Shown here: piece by piece, positions 48,242 to 58,218 of the stretch
Layout of the letters: each line of letters starts with the position of its first letter
Numbering within the stretch: the first letter of the stretch is position 1
Assembly: GCF_900096995.1 (NCBI RefSeq)
Contig: NZ_OANT01000010.1
Location: 39,124-103,123 of the forward strand
DNA: 64,000 nt
Reading direction: 5' to 3'
DNA from: Acinetobacter puyangensis
Lineage (GTDB): Bacteria; Pseudomonadota; Gammaproteobacteria; Pseudomonadales; Moraxellaceae
Program-made: the position numbers and the translations under genes
Notes under the pieces: generated by a model
What the model was told of the DNA's origin: nothing
The model's database searches: none
Seen by the model: the letters and a program-made list of their open reading frames with translations, nothing else

Positions 48242-49609
48242 ATGGATTCACAGAAAGTGAATGTCAATGATATTGTTGATCAGGCAAAGTTTACACCTTT
48301 TCATTGGCAGGTTTTAATCTGGTGTTTATTGATTATTATTTTTGATGGCTATGATCTGGTGATTTATGGTGTTGCATTGCCATTATTGATGCAGGAATGG
48401 TCATTAACTTCGGTACAAGCAGGATTACTCGCCAGTGCCGCATTATTCGGAATGATGTTTGGTGCCATGACCTTTGGTACCCTGTCAGATAAATTAGGTC
48501 GTAAAAAGACCATCATGATTTGTGTCGCCTTATTTAGCGGATTTACTTTTATCGGTTCATTTGCCACAGGTCCGGTCGAATTTGCTATTTTACGTTTCCT
48601 TGCAGGTTTGGGGATTGGTGGTGTAATGCCTAATGTGGTCGCCCTCACCACAGAATATGCACCGAAAAGAATGCGGAGTACGCTGGTTGCTATCATGTTT
48701 AGTGGTTATGCCATTGGCGGTATGTTATCTGCCCTGCTTGGTGCTTGGCTGGTCGCAGATCATGGCTGGAAAATTATGTTTCAGATGGCCGGCATTCCTT
48801 TACTTGCTTTACCACTCATCTGGAAAATGCTACCTGAATCGCTGATGTTTCTGGTCAAGGAAAAACGTGATAATGAAGCACGCAATATTGTACAGAAAAT
48901 TGCACCTGAACAAGTGGTCACACCAACCACAGCACTGGTTTTCAATGAGTCAACGCAAGAAGATGTGGTGCCGCTCCGTGCGCTGTTCCAGCAAGGCAGA
49001 ACATTCAGCACATTGATGTTCTGGGTTGCGTTCTTTATGTGCTTATTAATGGTTTATGCACTGGGAAGCTGGTTGCCAAAACTAATGATTCAGGCTGGCT
49101 ACTCACTAGGTGCAAGTATGATCTTCCTGTTTGCCCTGAATATTGGCGGTATGGTCGGTGCGATTGGTGGTGGTGTATTGGCAGATAAATTCCATTTAAA
49201 ACCAGTATTGACCACGATGTTTGTGATTGGTGCGATTGCCCTGATTCTGCTCGGATTTAACAGTCCCCAGTTTGTACTTTATACCCTGATTGCCGTTGCT
49301 GGTGCTGCGACTATTGGTTCACAGATTCTGCTTTATACCTTTGTGGCGCAGTTCTATCCAACTACAGTGCGTTCCACAGGTATGGGATGGGCATCAGGTA
49401 TTGGCCGTATTGGTGCGATTGTTGGCCCGGTATTGACTGGTGCATTATTGACCCTAAATCTGCCGCATCAAATGAATTTTTTGGCAATCGCCATTCCGGG
49501 GATTATCGCAGCCTTTGCAGTATTTCTGGTCAATCTGAATGCCGCAGTAGATGCCAAAAAGAATTTGTCTGCATCATACAAGCCCTCGAAATCCTCCGTA
49601 TCAAATTAA
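48242..49609 (+). CDS. benK: Benzoate MFS transporter BenK
   Basis: A 455-residue major facilitator of the aromatic acid:H+ symporter family with twelve predicted helices. It has the family motif DGYDLVIYG in the first helix and the loop motif GTLSDKLGRKK. AGGAGGTGA precedes the ATG, an unusually strong ribosome site. Two inner-membrane benzoate importers of different families (BenE and BenK) are kept together here. Confidence 0.93.
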   Translation: MDSQKVNVNDIVDQAKFTPFHWQVLIWCLLIIIFDGYDLVIYGVALPLLMQEWSLTSVQAGLLASAALFGMMFGAMTFGTLSDKLGRKKTIMICVALFSGFTFIGSFATGPVEFAILRFLAGLGIGGVMPNVVALTTEYAPKRMRSTLVAIMFSGYAIGGMLSALLGAWLVADHGWKIMFQMAGIPLLALPLIWKMLPESLMFLVKEKRDNEARNIVQKIAPEQVVTPTTALVFNESTQEDVVPLRALFQQGRTFSTLMFWVAFFMCLLMVYALGSWLPKLMIQAGYSLGASMIFLFALNIGGMVGAIGGGVLADKFHLKPVLTTMFVIGAIALILLGFNSPQFVLYTLIAVAGAATIGSQILLYTFVAQFYPTTVRSTGMGWASGIGRIGAIVGPVLTGALLTLNLPHQMNFLAIAIPGIIAAFAVFLVNLNAAVDAKKNLSASYKPSKSSVSN

Positions 49610-49690
49610 ACATTTTAGACAACTAAAAACATCTATATCGACGTGCCCATAGGAATGGGCATCGCACTCACAGCAAATGGAACTATCGCT

Positions 49691-50995
49691 ATGTATATTA
49701 TCACTATGTATAGAATTCTATCTCAATTTAAAGCTCAACATCTAATGATCGCCATGCTTACAGCAAGCACCACAACATTAAGCCACGCAGAAAATAGTCA
49801 GAATGAATTAGCTGAATTGCGTCAACAGATCATGGATTTGCGTCATGAACTTCAGCAAATCAAAAATCAAACCTATCAACCTGTTACAGCTGTACAAACT
49901 GTGCCTGCACTTCCCATCACCACTGCTGTTTCGGAAAAAAAATCTTTAATCAGTAATCATGGTGCAGAAGTCAGCCTCTATGGTTATATCCGTGCGGATG
50001 CCAGTTATCAGGCCAAAGGTGCAGCTACGATGTACAATAATATCAGTGCTGTACCACTGGAAAATACAACCGAAGCTGCCAAGCAAAGTGATCAACTCCG
50101 TGCAACCGCCAGTGCAACACGAATTGGAGTCAACTTTAAAACCCCAACTGCCTTTGGTGACATCGGCGGTAAATTTGAAACCGATTTTTTTGGCAGTGCA
50201 ACACGGGATCAATTCCGTATCCGCCACGCCTATTTAACCTATGGGAACTGGCTGGTTGGCCAAACCTGGTCAAACTTTATCGCACCGGAATATTTACCAG
50301 AAACTGTTGATGCTGCAACTTACGTGGGTGGTTCTTTGCAACGTACACCAATCATTCGTTACAGTGACAAAATCACTGATCAAACCAGCTTTGTGGTCAG
50401 TATTGAAGACCCGAAATATACCGCAGCAACTGATCCTGATCATGAAATGCGTTTGCCGGCCTTCGTTGGGCGAGTCAATCATAAATTTGACAATGGTTCT
50501 ATTCTCTCTGGTCGAAGCTTCGTTGCAGAAAAGAAAACCAGCAATGATCACGAGTGGGCATGGGGCATAGGTTTGGGAGGTAAATATCAGATAACACCTG
50601 ATACCATGCTCAAAGCAGATTACTACCATGTCAAAGGAGATGGAAGATTTCTATTCTGGACCAACAGCGGTTATGTGATTGATGGTCAACAGCAAATGCA
50701 CAGCAATGAGTTTGATACGATTTCACTCGGTTTAACCCATCAATTGAATCCGAAACTCCGCTCGACATTGGGTTATGGCTATATGAGGACCAAGGATGAT
50801 AATACCTTTGCATCTTTAAAATATAATGATGCGACACAAAACAAGGCACTTTGGCAGGGTTGGGCAAATGCAATCTACAATCCATACAAGCCGATCAGTC
50901 TTGGTATCGAATATGTCTATGGCGAACGTGAAACCTTTGATGGGCGCACGGGAACTGACAACCGTATCAATATGATGGCGATTTACGATTTCTAA
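49691..50995 (+). CDS. benP: DcaP-like outer-membrane porin BenP
   Basis: About 434 residues. A signal peptide ends near SHAEN. A heptad-rich coiled coil (NELAELRQQIMDLRHELQQI core) comes next, then a beta-barrel starting EVSLYGYIRADASYQ and ending MMAIYDF. This is the DcaP type of trimeric porin in Acinetobacter. Position after benK suggests it lets benzoate cross the outer membrane. The ATG at 49691 was chosen for the signal peptide; 49706 is possible. Confidence 0.85.
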   Translation: MYIITMYRILSQFKAQHLMIAMLTASTTTLSHAENSQNELAELRQQIMDLRHELQQIKNQTYQPVTAVQTVPALPITTAVSEKKSLISNHGAEVSLYGYIRADASYQAKGAATMYNNISAVPLENTTEAAKQSDQLRATASATRIGVNFKTPTAFGDIGGKFETDFFGSATRDQFRIRHAYLTYGNWLVGQTWSNFIAPEYLPETVDAATYVGGSLQRTPIIRYSDKITDQTSFVVSIEDPKYTAATDPDHEMRLPAFVGRVNHKFDNGSILSGRSFVAEKKTSNDHEWAWGIGLGGKYQITPDTMLKADYYHVKGDGRFLFWTNSGYVIDGQQQMHSNEFDTISLGLTHQLNPKLRSTLGYGYMRTKDDNTFASLKYNDATQNKALWQGWANAIYNPYKPISLGIEYVYGERETFDGRTGTDNRINMMAIYDF

Positions 50996-51006
50996 AATAA
51001 ATACTT

Positions 51007-51046
51007 CATCATTTCCTGATTAAATCGTCGGGAAATGATGTTTGAT
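51007..51046 (+). terminator. Terminator after benP
   Basis: CATCATTTCC and GGAAATGATG form a perfect 10-bp stem, followed by TTTGATTGT. It closes the benK-benP unit. Confidence 0.75.
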
Positions 51047-51190
51047 TGTATCCTCATCTACTCTATCAAATCATCACACTTTGCATTTTTTAAATAATAC
51101 TTTTACATTCATCTTTTTCAGCACAGATAAAACATTTACATCTACATTTTTTTTCAGCTATGCTGCAAATAGACAATTGGGAGAAATATC

Positions 51191-51751
51191 ATGCGTACTC
51201 TCTTCAACATACTACTATTGAGCAGCAGTATCACACTGGTTGGATGTGCAACCACACCGAAACAACCATTAACATTCAATCAACTTGGACAATATCAGGA
51301 AATTCCATTAAATGCTTCAAGCTATCGTGTCAGTTTTAAAGCAGGTGGCAATTTATCGTATGGCAATGCCGAAGAAATTACATTATTAAAATCTGCACAA
51401 ATTACCGTACAACAAGGTTCTGATTTTTTTAAAGTCATTGATGATCCAAGCAATCGCTTAACACGACAACCGCCGCGTCAGGCTGTTGTTTATCCGGATC
51501 GAGGATATTCTCCATTCTACGGTCCATATGGACGTTTCTATCGCCCCTACTGGAATGATCCTTTTTTTGATACACCTTATGTCGTCAATGTTGACCCGGT
51601 TGAAGTATCCTATACCATTCAGATGTTTAAAAAAGAACAAGCACCAGCAGATGCCTTTGATGCAAGACGTATTCTGCAATCGTTGGGTGCAAAATATGGC
51701 TTAACCGCAGATGGTACAGTGATCGTACCACAAAACAAAAATACCCCTTAA
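51191..51751 (+). CDS. Uncharacterised lipoprotein
   Basis: A 186-residue protein with signal peptide and lipobox LVGC. An aromatic/proline/glycine-rich central stretch (YSPFYGPYGRFYRPYWNDPF) separates two beta-rich parts. It resembles the CC0125/CC1285-type lipoproteins of unknown function. It lies 21 bp before the DUF445 gene and may be co-transcribed. Confidence 0.75.
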   Translation: MRTLFNILLLSSSITLVGCATTPKQPLTFNQLGQYQEIPLNASSYRVSFKAGGNLSYGNAEEITLLKSAQITVQQGSDFFKVIDDPSNRLTRQPPRQAVVYPDRGYSPFYGPYGRFYRPYWNDPFFDTPYVVNVDPVEVSYTIQMFKKEQAPADAFDARRILQSLGAKYGLTADGTVIVPQNKNTP

Positions 51752-51772
51752 ATATTGATAGATTAGCGGCTT

Positions 51773-53074
51773 ATGAGTACAGCAACAGAGATACCCAATC
51801 TGAATAGATCCAAACGTTTGGCCACTATAGCACTGATTATCGCAGTGCTGTGCTGGATTGCCTTGATGATTGCCGTCAAAGTCCTGCCGGAATATGCATG
51901 GCTGATTCATATTCTGATGCTTTCGGCAGAAGCAGGCGTGGTGGGTGGACTGGCAGACTGGTATGCCATTACCGTATTATTCCGTAACCCATTTGGCAAG
52001 TTGCCCTTACCCAGATTACTACGTGATCATACCGAGATTATTCCCCGTAACAAGGCACGTATTGCCGAATCGATGGGACGTTTTGTTCAGGAAAACTTTT
52101 TATCACCGACCATTGTGCGAAATAGCCTGGCAAAAACCGATATCAGTTTATCGGTAGGAAACTGGTTGAGTGATGCACAAAATAGTCAAAAAATCGTGGA
52201 ATTTGTACAGTATGGGGTACCCAAGATTTTTGAATTTGTGGGTGAGCAGCAAATCAGTAAATTTATCCAAGACAATAGCGTGCAATGGGTTAAAAATACC
52301 AACATTAACCGCATCAGCAGTGAAATGTTACGTGCAGTACTGGATAATGACTTCCATCAGGATGTGTTACAACGTGGGCTGGATATGGCACATCAATGGG
52401 TCAAAACCCATCCCGAACAAACTTATCAGATCACTCAACGTTTATTCGATGAACTCGGTGTCGGCAAACTTGCCAAAGGCGCAACCTTTATCGGCATTGA
52501 TGTCCAACAACGCACCATTAACTCCTTTATTAACAAAGTTGAACAGATCCTTGCCAATCCTGAACATCCCTATCGGCAAAGTATCGAGCAGGCTGCAAGA
52601 AACTTAATGCAGGAATTGGCCAATGATGAAAGTGAAACCAGCCTACGTCTGAACACCAGTAAAAATGCCTTATTGGACAGCCCGCAATTACTGAATTTTA
52701 TCGGCAGTTCGATTGCAATTTTATGTGAAGCGATCACACACGACCTGCAACAACCCCATTCCGGTATTGCAACAAATTTACATGCCATGATCATTCAACT
52801 GGGGCGTAATATCGAAAAAAATACCGCAGTGCGTGAAATTTTTAACGAACGCATCAGCAGTATCGCCACACAATTGAGTGCCGACTATAGCGACAAAATC
52901 ATTACTTTCATCAGCGAGCGAATCCATGAATGGGATTCCACCGAGATGATTGATAAAATTGAAAGTGAAGTCGGTGGTGATTTGCATATGATCCGCGTCA
53001 ATGGTGTAGTGGTCGGTGCATTTATCGGTTTAGTACTGGGGATTATTCGCGCCCTGTTCGAAAATTTCATTTAA
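51773..53074 (+). CDS. DUF445-family membrane protein
   Basis: A 433-residue protein with two N-terminal hydrophobic segments around residues 18-60. The family motif GGLADWYAITVLFRNPFG (core) follows, then a long helical part and a C-terminal membrane segment (VVVGAFIGLVLGIIRALF core). It is typical of bacterial DUF445/YjiN proteins. Function is unknown. Confidence 0.9.
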   Translation: MSTATEIPNLNRSKRLATIALIIAVLCWIALMIAVKVLPEYAWLIHILMLSAEAGVVGGLADWYAITVLFRNPFGKLPLPRLLRDHTEIIPRNKARIAESMGRFVQENFLSPTIVRNSLAKTDISLSVGNWLSDAQNSQKIVEFVQYGVPKIFEFVGEQQISKFIQDNSVQWVKNTNINRISSEMLRAVLDNDFHQDVLQRGLDMAHQWVKTHPEQTYQITQRLFDELGVGKLAKGATFIGIDVQQRTINSFINKVEQILANPEHPYRQSIEQAARNLMQELANDESETSLRLNTSKNALLDSPQLLNFIGSSIAILCEAITHDLQQPHSGIATNLHAMIIQLGRNIEKNTAVREIFNERISSIATQLSADYSDKIITFISERIHEWDSTEMIDKIESEVGGDLHMIRVNGVVVGAFIGLVLGIIRALFENFI

Positions 53075-53093
53075 TTTTTATTCTGGAATCCAT

Positions 53094-54245
53094 ATGTTTG
53101 CAATTGACAGTAAATTTCCTCAGGCGGAAACCACCATTTTCACCATCATGAGTGAACTTGCCGAACAATTGCAGGCCTTAAATCTTTCGCAGGGATTCCC
53201 CGACTTTGCTCCACCTCAAGCCCTACTTGATGCCTTTAAACATGTACCCGAGCATTTGCATCAATATGCAGCAGGTAATGGCATTTTGCCACTCCGACAA
53301 AAAATCAGTGAACAATACTTACGCTTACACCAAATCAGTTTTGATCCCATAAATGAAGTAACCATCAGCGCCGGGGCAACCATTGCCATTTACTGTATTA
53401 TTCAGGCATTTATCCATAGCGGTGATGAAGTGATCATCTTTGATCCCAGCTATGACAGCTATGCGCCTTCGGTACAACTTGCCGGTGGAAAATCCATTCA
53501 TCTGCCGCTTCAGGCACCGGACTTTCGGGTTGATTGGCAACAATTTAAAGACGCGCTAAGCGATAAAACCCGTATGGTGATTGTCAATACACCACACAAT
53601 CCCACTGGACAGGTGTGGTCAAAACAGGACTGGCTCACCCTGATTGAATTGATTCGGGATAAAAGTATTCTGGTGTTATCGGATGAAGTCTATGAACATT
53701 TGATTTTTGATGGCCTAACTCATTATTCTGTCATGGATTTTCCCGAACTTCAGGATCGGGCTTTTGCGGTCGGTTCATTTGGTAAGAGTTTTCATGTCAC
53801 GGGCTGGCGCACAGGTTATTGTGTGGCCAAAGCGCCACTGATGCGTGAAATGCGACAAGTCTATCAATTTGCCAATTTCTGTGGCGTACATCCCTGCCAA
53901 ATCGCCCTGAGTGAATTTATGACACAGCATCCCGAGCATTTAAGCCAGCTCAGTCAGTTTTATCAGAACAAACGCGATTATTTTTTACAGGGCTTACAAA
54001 ATTCGCGCTTTAAAAGTGTGGCAAGTTCGGGGACTTATTTTCAATTGGTTGATTATTCCGAAATCCGTGATGATTTAAATGATAGCGAGATGTGTCAATG
54101 GCTTGCCCGAACACATAAAATCGTCGGTATTCCCATTTCTGTGTTCTATCAACAACCGCCCAAAACACTGCGTTATGTACGGTTTTGTTTTGCCAAGAAA
54201 GAACAAACACTGGCACAAGCCATCGATATTTTATCACGATGTTAA
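53094..54245 (+). CDS. PLP-dependent aminotransferase, YbdL/methionine type
   Basis: A 383-residue class I/II aminotransferase. Motifs include LSQGFPDFAPP near the start, HQYAAGNGILPLR, VNTPHNPTGQVW, SDEVYEHLIFDG and the PLP lysine in SFGKSFHVTGWR. The start and loop pattern match Escherichia coli YbdL, a methionine (and aromatic) aminotransferase, more than aspartate aminotransferases. It lies 19 bp after DUF445. Confidence 0.9.
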   Translation: MFAIDSKFPQAETTIFTIMSELAEQLQALNLSQGFPDFAPPQALLDAFKHVPEHLHQYAAGNGILPLRQKISEQYLRLHQISFDPINEVTISAGATIAIYCIIQAFIHSGDEVIIFDPSYDSYAPSVQLAGGKSIHLPLQAPDFRVDWQQFKDALSDKTRMVIVNTPHNPTGQVWSKQDWLTLIELIRDKSILVLSDEVYEHLIFDGLTHYSVMDFPELQDRAFAVGSFGKSFHVTGWRTGYCVAKAPLMREMRQVYQFANFCGVHPCQIALSEFMTQHPEHLSQLSQFYQNKRDYFLQGLQNSRFKSVASSGTYFQLVDYSEIRDDLNDSEMCQWLARTHKIVGIPISVFYQQPPKTLRYVRFCFAKKEQTLAQAIDILSRC

Positions 54246-54374
54246 TGGGGGCTATCGATAGCACAGTGTTATGACAAATTGAATATTAAAGATCTGATTA
54301 TTTACCAAAGCATACAATGCACCACTGCTTAATTCTGTACAATATCCAGCATTTAAGATCATCTTCAAAATACT

Positions 54375-55742
54375 ATGGCAACACAGGGACAGTTACTCAA
54401 AGAACGAAAATTATGGAAAGTCTTTTTGATTTTTCTGCTTCCGTTGATCGCCACCAATATTTTACAAAATCTATCCGGCACCATTAATACCATCTTCGTC
54501 GGTCAAATGATGGGGGTCGATGCCATTGCGGCAGTTGCGGTATTTTTTCCGATTTTATTCTGTTTACTGGCCTTTGTGATCGGCTTGTCAGCGGGCAGTA
54601 CCATTTTAATCGGACAGGCTTGGGGTGCAAAAAACTATGAAAAGTTACATTGCATTGTCGGTTCAACCATTTTTATGACACTCATTGGCGGCATATTCAT
54701 TGCTGCTTTGGGCGTTTACTTTGCCAAACCGATCCTTGAGCTTTTAGGCACAGATGCAAAAGTCATGCATTTGTCATTGCCCTACGTACAATGGATGTTG
54801 GCCGGCAGTCCCCTACTTTTTGTGTATATTATCTATACTTCAATTTTACGGGGTGTTGGAGATAGTATTACACCGTTAATCGCCCTTGCTTTGACCAGTG
54901 TCATTGGCCTGATTGTTACACCAATCCTGATTCAGGGCATGTTTGGTTTTCCCAAAATGGGCATCATTGCCCCTGCGATTGCCACCTATGTCGGTTATGC
55001 CAGCGTGCTGATCTTTCTGTTTTTCGATTTAAAACGCAAGAACCATCCGCTTAAAGTGGATGCGGCATTGTTAAGCAAAATCCGTCATCAACCACAGATG
55101 AGTAAACTGATTCTTAAACTGGGCATTCCCACCGGTATTCAAATGGTCACTACCTCTCTTGCAGGGCTAGTCATTATCGGTATGGTCAATCGTTTTGGCG
55201 CAGATGCCACTGCGGCCTATGGTGCAGTTAATCAGGTCCTCAACTATGTACAGTTCCCGGCTTTATCCATCGGTATCGCTGCCTCGATTTTTGCAGCACA
55301 AGCCATTGGTGCCAACAAAATCGAACTGGTGAGAAAAGTGACCCGCACAGCATTAATGATGAATTTAATCCTGACCGGCATTTTAATTACACTTGCCTAC
55401 TTGGGTTCAAAATACCTGATGGCATTATTCATTACCGACCCCGAAGTGGTGGCATTAGGACAGCAACTGCTATTTATCGTACTGTGGTCTATCCTGTTCT
55501 TTGGTGCAAGTGCCATATTTGCGTCCATCATGCGTGCCAGTGGTACGGTCATTGCGCCCATGCTGATCAATATCTTTGCCATTCTGGCGATTGAAATCCC
55601 ATTAGCCTATTGGTTTAGTCATCTCTGGGGACTCAAAGGCATCTGGATTGGATATGCCGTTGCATTTCTAAGTTTATTTGTGCTTCAAGGTCTGTATTAT
55701 CAGTTCATCTGGCGAAAAAAATCCATTCAACGCCTAATTTAG
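54375..55742 (+). CDS. MATE-family multidrug exporter
   Basis: A 455-residue protein with twelve helices in two similar halves. MATE landmarks are FLLPLIATNILQNLSGTIN (core), GQMMGVDAIAAVAV in the first half and GAVNQVLNYVQFPALSIG in the second. The family exports cationic drugs or metabolites with Na+ or H+. Substrate cannot be read from sequence. Confidence 0.9.
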   Translation: MATQGQLLKERKLWKVFLIFLLPLIATNILQNLSGTINTIFVGQMMGVDAIAAVAVFFPILFCLLAFVIGLSAGSTILIGQAWGAKNYEKLHCIVGSTIFMTLIGGIFIAALGVYFAKPILELLGTDAKVMHLSLPYVQWMLAGSPLLFVYIIYTSILRGVGDSITPLIALALTSVIGLIVTPILIQGMFGFPKMGIIAPAIATYVGYASVLIFLFFDLKRKNHPLKVDAALLSKIRHQPQMSKLILKLGIPTGIQMVTTSLAGLVIIGMVNRFGADATAAYGAVNQVLNYVQFPALSIGIAASIFAAQAIGANKIELVRKVTRTALMMNLILTGILITLAYLGSKYLMALFITDPEVVALGQQLLFIVLWSILFFGASAIFASIMRASGTVIAPMLINIFAILAIEIPLAYWFSHLWGLKGIWIGYAVAFLSLFVLQGLYYQFIWRKKSIQRLI

Positions 55743-55889
55743 GCCCTTCCAAGTTTTGCTTTAAACTATGTTTTCTTTAAAAAGTAATCAGGCTGTGCGT
55801 TGATGAATTGTTAATGCACAATTACGCAACTTGATTCTCTTTTAAACATTCGATATAAGGTACAGGTCACAGATTACCTTTTTATTGCG

Positions 55890-56402
55890 ATGCAATTAAT
55901 ACAAAAGTTTTGCCTCATTGTCTTTATTTCTTTCTCAGCCGTGCTATTGACGGGTTGTAAGGAAACCGTGGAACAAATTGCATCTATTGGACAAGATGAT
56001 CCTGTCAAAAATCAGACGCATAGTGATAAGCTTAAAGCAGACATGAATCTTTTTGACCAGATTCATCCGCAATCCAATCAAGTATTTTTGCAACTAAATC
56101 AACAATTAAATAAAGCCACAGCAAAACAGACCTCAACCGTCGAATTACGCAAAGACTTACAGGATTTTGCAAATTCCTTGCGACATCAAAATGATCAATT
56201 TAAAACAGAATCTTTTCATACCCCTGAAGTTGCCAATTTACGCAATACCATCATGCAACTCAACTATGATACCCTTGCAATCATTGATGTTATGGATAAT
56301 CCCAGCACAGTAAAAAATCGTTTAACACCTTATTTAAAACAACAGCAACGCTTAATTCATCAATATAATAAGTCAAGAATAGACATAGAAAGTAAAATCT
56401 AA
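55890..56402 (+). CDS. Small hypothetical lipoprotein
   Basis: A 170-residue protein with signal peptide and lipobox LLTGC, otherwise polar and predicted helical, with glutamine-rich stretches. I do not recognise a family. Its stop overlaps the ATG of the next gene (TAATG), so the two are translationally coupled. Confidence 0.7.
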   Translation: MQLIQKFCLIVFISFSAVLLTGCKETVEQIASIGQDDPVKNQTHSDKLKADMNLFDQIHPQSNQVFLQLNQQLNKATAKQTSTVELRKDLQDFANSLRHQNDQFKTESFHTPEVANLRNTIMQLNYDTLAIIDVMDNPSTVKNRLTPYLKQQQRLIHQYNKSRIDIESKI

Positions 56403-57028
56403 TGACCTCGCCACTACATCTACATTTTCTAGCAGGCGCCTCGGGTGATCCCAGTTTTTGGCAAGCGGTTGCTGACCAATTACAACCGGATTACCCCAAT
56501 TATTGCTTACAAGCCTATCCTGCCTTTGCAGGACATGCCAATCCGCAAAATATTCAAAGCTTTGACGCATTATGTCGCTGGGTCGTCGATCAAATCCAGC
56601 AGCCGAGTATCGTCATCGCACAATCTATGGGTGGTATATTTGCGATACAAGCAGCGCTACAAAAACCACAGCTGATTAAAGCCTTGGTTTTATGTGCAAC
56701 TTCTGGCGGTCTAGACTTAACACCCTTTCAGGTCAAAGACTGGCGACAGGATTATCAACAGCTGTTAACTGACGTTCCCGACTGGTTTATTCAAGCCAAG
56801 GTTGACCTGAGCCCGGAGTTTCATCGCATCAACATACCGGTATTATTGTTGTGGGGAGATGCAGATGAAATTAGTCCAGTTTCTATTGCTGAATATTTAC
56901 AACAACAACTTCCACATGCCGAATTACATATTATTCCTTCCGGACAACATGATTTTGCTAAAATACATGCCGATATGGTTGCTTCCTATATTCAAAAATT
57001 TCTGATAAAACATATTGATGACGTTTAA
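56402..57028 (+). CDS. Alpha/beta-fold hydrolase
   Basis: A 208-residue hydrolase. It has nucleophile serine in AQSMGGIFA, aspartate in LLWGDADEISP and histidine in SGQHDFAK. The opening LHFLAGASGDPSFW gives an oxyanion-hole-like start. There is no signal peptide. The substrate is unknown. It overlaps the lipoprotein gene by one base. Confidence 0.85.
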   Translation: MTSPLHLHFLAGASGDPSFWQAVADQLQPDYPNYCLQAYPAFAGHANPQNIQSFDALCRWVVDQIQQPSIVIAQSMGGIFAIQAALQKPQLIKALVLCATSGGLDLTPFQVKDWRQDYQQLLTDVPDWFIQAKVDLSPEFHRINIPVLLLWGDADEISPVSIAEYLQQQLPHAELHIIPSGQHDFAKIHADMVASYIQKFLIKHIDDV

Positions 57029-57082
57029 AATCAAGTACAAAATATCGCTTCTCTCAATCTTCCCTTATCTTGGAGATCTCTC

Positions 57083-57523
57083 TTGCGTGCTTTAATTCAG
57101 CGATCTAAATCTGCCAGTGTCACGGTTGATCATACCATTGTGGCATCCATTGAGCAGGGCCTGGTTGTTTTTTTGGGATTAGGCCGAGATGACACGCTGG
57201 AAAAAGGTAAAAAATTGATCGATAAGCTATTAAAATACAGAATTTTTGAAGATGAACAGGGCAAGATGGGCTGGAATATTGCTCAAGCGCATGGTTCAAT
57301 TTTATTGGTGTCACAATTTACCTTGTATGCCAACACCCATAAAGGACTACGTCCAGATTTTGGCCCAGCGATGCCGCCAGTACAAGCCCAGCAACTCTAT
57401 CAACAATTGGTCGATTATTTAAAATCCCAATATAAACATGTGGTAACAGGTATTTTTGCAGCTGATATGCAGGTCGCATTGGTCAATGATGGACCTGTGA
57501 CCTTTATGCTTGAAGTGGAATAA
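57083..57523 (+). CDS. dtd: D-aminoacyl-tRNA deacylase
   Basis: A 146-residue DTD that removes D-amino acids from tRNA. The cross-subunit signature SQFTLYA (active SQxT) and the C-terminal GPVTFMLE (MNxGPVT-like NDGPVTF) are present. Start is TTG at 57083 with GGAGA six bases upstream. Length is normal. Confidence 0.95.
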   Translation: MRALIQRSKSASVTVDHTIVASIEQGLVVFLGLGRDDTLEKGKKLIDKLLKYRIFEDEQGKMGWNIAQAHGSILLVSQFTLYANTHKGLRPDFGPAMPPVQAQQLYQQLVDYLKSQYKHVVTGIFAADMQVALVNDGPVTFMLEVE

Positions 57524-57581
57524 CCGTCTCCTCTCAAAACCAGATGAATGCTGTCATATATTTCGCATTAAAAACCATTAG

Positions 57582-57600
57582 TAATAATTCTCATTATTAT
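57582..57600. promoter_or_regulatory. Fur-box-like site upstream of the second fecI-type gene
   Basis: TAATAATTCTCATTATTAT is a near-palindrome similar to the Fur consensus, about 47 bp upstream of the sigma-factor start. Confidence 0.65.
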
Positions 57601-57646
57601 ATAAAATCATATTTAATCCGTGCCTAAGCTATAGACCATTACTGCT

Positions 57647-58162
57647 ATGGAATCAACTACGTCCTCGAATCAATCCCGTCATTTCACTAGGCTATACAGT
57701 GAACATCACACTTGGCTCTATCACTGGCTAACCAAACGTCTGGGAAATCAACATGATGCAGCAGATTTAGCACAGGAAACCTTTATCCGCGTATTACAAA
57801 AACAAGAACAATATCAAAATTATGATCCTCGGGCGCTATTAACCACGATTGCCAAAAATCTGAGTAATAGCTGGTGGCAACGCAAACAAATCGAACAAGC
57901 CTATTATGATGCCTTGCAACAGCATGATTCCCATTATGCCCCCTCACCCGAAGAAGAAATGATCGCCATTGAAACTTTAATGGCCTTACAGGATATTCTC
58001 AACAGCTTGAAAGAACGGGAAAAACAAGTCTTCCTACTTTCACAAATTGAAGGATTAAGCTATGCACAAATTGCCGAAAAACTTGAAATTTCAGTCATTA
58101 CAGTCAAACGGGATATCAAACAAGCCATGCTAAAATGCCTGATGACCATGCAATTAGATTAG
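57647..58162 (+). CDS. FecI-like ECF sigma factor (cassette 2)
   Basis: A 171-residue ECF sigma factor. Region 2 is LAQETFIRVLQKQ, and the region 4 helix-turn-helix is LSYAQIAEKLEISVITVKRDI (core). It is closely similar to the 12757 sigma factor in order and motifs. It heads a second sigma-antisigma-receptor cassette. Confidence 0.9.
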   Translation: MESTTSSNQSRHFTRLYSEHHTWLYHWLTKRLGNQHDAADLAQETFIRVLQKQEQYQNYDPRALLTTIAKNLSNSWWQRKQIEQAYYDALQQHDSHYAPSPEEEMIAIETLMALQDILNSLKEREKQVFLLSQIEGLSYAQIAEKLEISVITVKRDIKQAMLKCLMTMQLD

Positions 58163-58218
58163 CAATCTTATCATTGATAAATGCATGTTCACTCATACCC
58201 TAAGCTGGAGTATTTCCT